A DNA stretch of 5,738 bases from Pseudomonadota bacterium (GTDB taxonomy: Bacteria > Pseudomonadota > Alphaproteobacteria > Rhizobiales > Aestuariivirgaceae): assembly GCA_016522385.1 (NCBI GenBank), contig JAEKFU010000245.1, positions 1 through 5,738 of the forward strand, written 5' to 3'. Of this stretch, positions 5,355-5,738 are shown one piece after another (positions within the stretch are counted from its first letter, which is position 1; each line of letters starts with the position of its first letter). The notes under the pieces were generated by a model. That model was not told the DNA's origin. It saw nothing but the letters and a program-made list of their open reading frames with translations, and ran no database searches. A program made the translations under genes and the position numbers.

Positions 5355-5563
5355 GGCGATCCAACCTGCGGTACAGGCGATTGGCAAGCCGACCTTGCTG
5401 CGACATCATCCACTAGGTCGAGGATACTTAACGGGCCGGTTCGAATGACGGCCGTCGACGCGGCCCGCAAGCAGTCTCGCAATGTCCCGAGTGGCGATGC
5501 CTGCATCCACCCATCTCAGGTCATCGGTTGCCTCAGGCGAGATAACACAGCAGGAGAAACCTG

Positions 5564-5738
5564 ATGAAAATGAATGGCATCAAGGCGCTGACATTCGATA
5601 CCGGCGGCACCATCCTGGACTGGCACACCGGCTTCTCCGAGGCCTTGGCTACAACGGGCAGGAGACACGGCATAGACAGGGATTGGGCCGCGCTCGCCAA
5701 CGAACTGCGCCGCCGCTCATTGAAAGCGATGCTCAACC
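5564..5738 (+). CDS. HAD-superfamily hydrolase (2-haloacid dehalogenase-like), partial: N-terminal 58 residues
   Basis: Start of a haloacid-dehalogenase superfamily hydrolase that runs off the right edge. The 58 visible residues carry HAD motif I as KALTFDTGGTILDWHTGF (7-24), with the nucleophile expected at Asp12. The second Asp of the phosphatase-type DxD motif is replaced by Gly14. The FDT-x-GT-x-x-DW pattern is typical of type II 2-haloacid dehalogenase-like members, which have FDTFGT or FDVYGT, so a dehalogenase-like or related HAD is more likely than a phosphatase. The following segment looks like the start of the helical cap. AGGAG at 5552-5556, 7 nt upstream, supports ATG 5564; a second in-frame ATG two codons later is less well placed. 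It follows the exporter by 209 nt. Activity cannot be judged without the remaining motifs. Confidence 0.88.
   Translation, partial: MKMNGIKALTFDTGGTILDWHTGFSEALATTGRRHGIDRDWAALANELRRRSLKAMLN

Noticed and set aside
4970..5506. Long minus-strand open frame (178 codons) across the exporter gene
   Set aside because: It is antisense to the RhtB/LysE gene, whose family motifs, membrane segments and ribosome site are clear. The minus-strand translation shows no recognisable domain.
5406..5563. Minus-strand frame in the exporter/HAD gap with a gene-like stretch (RWVDAGIATRDIARLL)
   Set aside because: It has no ATG, is only about 50 codons, overlaps the HAD ribosome site in antisense, and matches no family I know. 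A gene relic is possible but not supportable.

Overview
The window carries nine protein-coding genes, two of them cut by the window edges. It has the look of an alphaproteobacterial chromosome, probably Hyphomicrobiales/Rhizobiales: moderately high GC, tight gene packing, clear Shine-Dalgarno sites, and rhizobial-looking versions of SCO, PCu(A)C, RhtB/LysE, GNAT and crotonase genes. That assignment is an inference from protein style, because no rRNA or other taxonomic marker is present. No tRNA, rRNA, CRISPR array, transposase or insertion sequence was seen.

Left block (1-1300, minus strand): a crotonase-superfamily enoyl-CoA hydratase/isomerase is followed 26 nt later by an aldo/keto reductase whose C-terminal half lies beyond base 1. 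The two are probably co-transcribed and metabolic.

Central block (about 1455-3958): this is a periplasmic copper-handling locus. A PCu(A)C copper chaperone is read rightward. Converging on it is a leftward set of SCO1/SenC-type thiol copper chaperone, an unrecognised secreted protein, and a Met- and His-rich YtkA/FixH-like secreted protein. All four carry export signals or a membrane anchor, so they should act outside the cytoplasmic membrane. The expected joint task is copper capture and delivery, classically to the CuA centre of cytochrome c oxidase, although no oxidase gene is in view. The two outward ends of the locus, upstream of PCu(A)C and of SCO, share a promoter-like element: a 10-bp palindrome TGG-N4-CCA abutting or nearly abutting a -10-like TATnTT followed by CG. 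This suggests common regulation and is the most interesting non-coding signal here.

Right block (about 4186-5738, plus strand): a GNAT acetyltransferase, a RhtB/LysE-type exporter and the start of a HAD-superfamily (2-haloacid dehalogenase-like) hydrolase, cut by the right edge. These look like ordinary accessory metabolism or efflux genes, with no visible functional tie to the copper block.

No clearly new large system is present. The best candidates for something undescribed are the secreted protein between SCO and the YtkA-like gene, and the shared palindrome/promoter of the copper genes.
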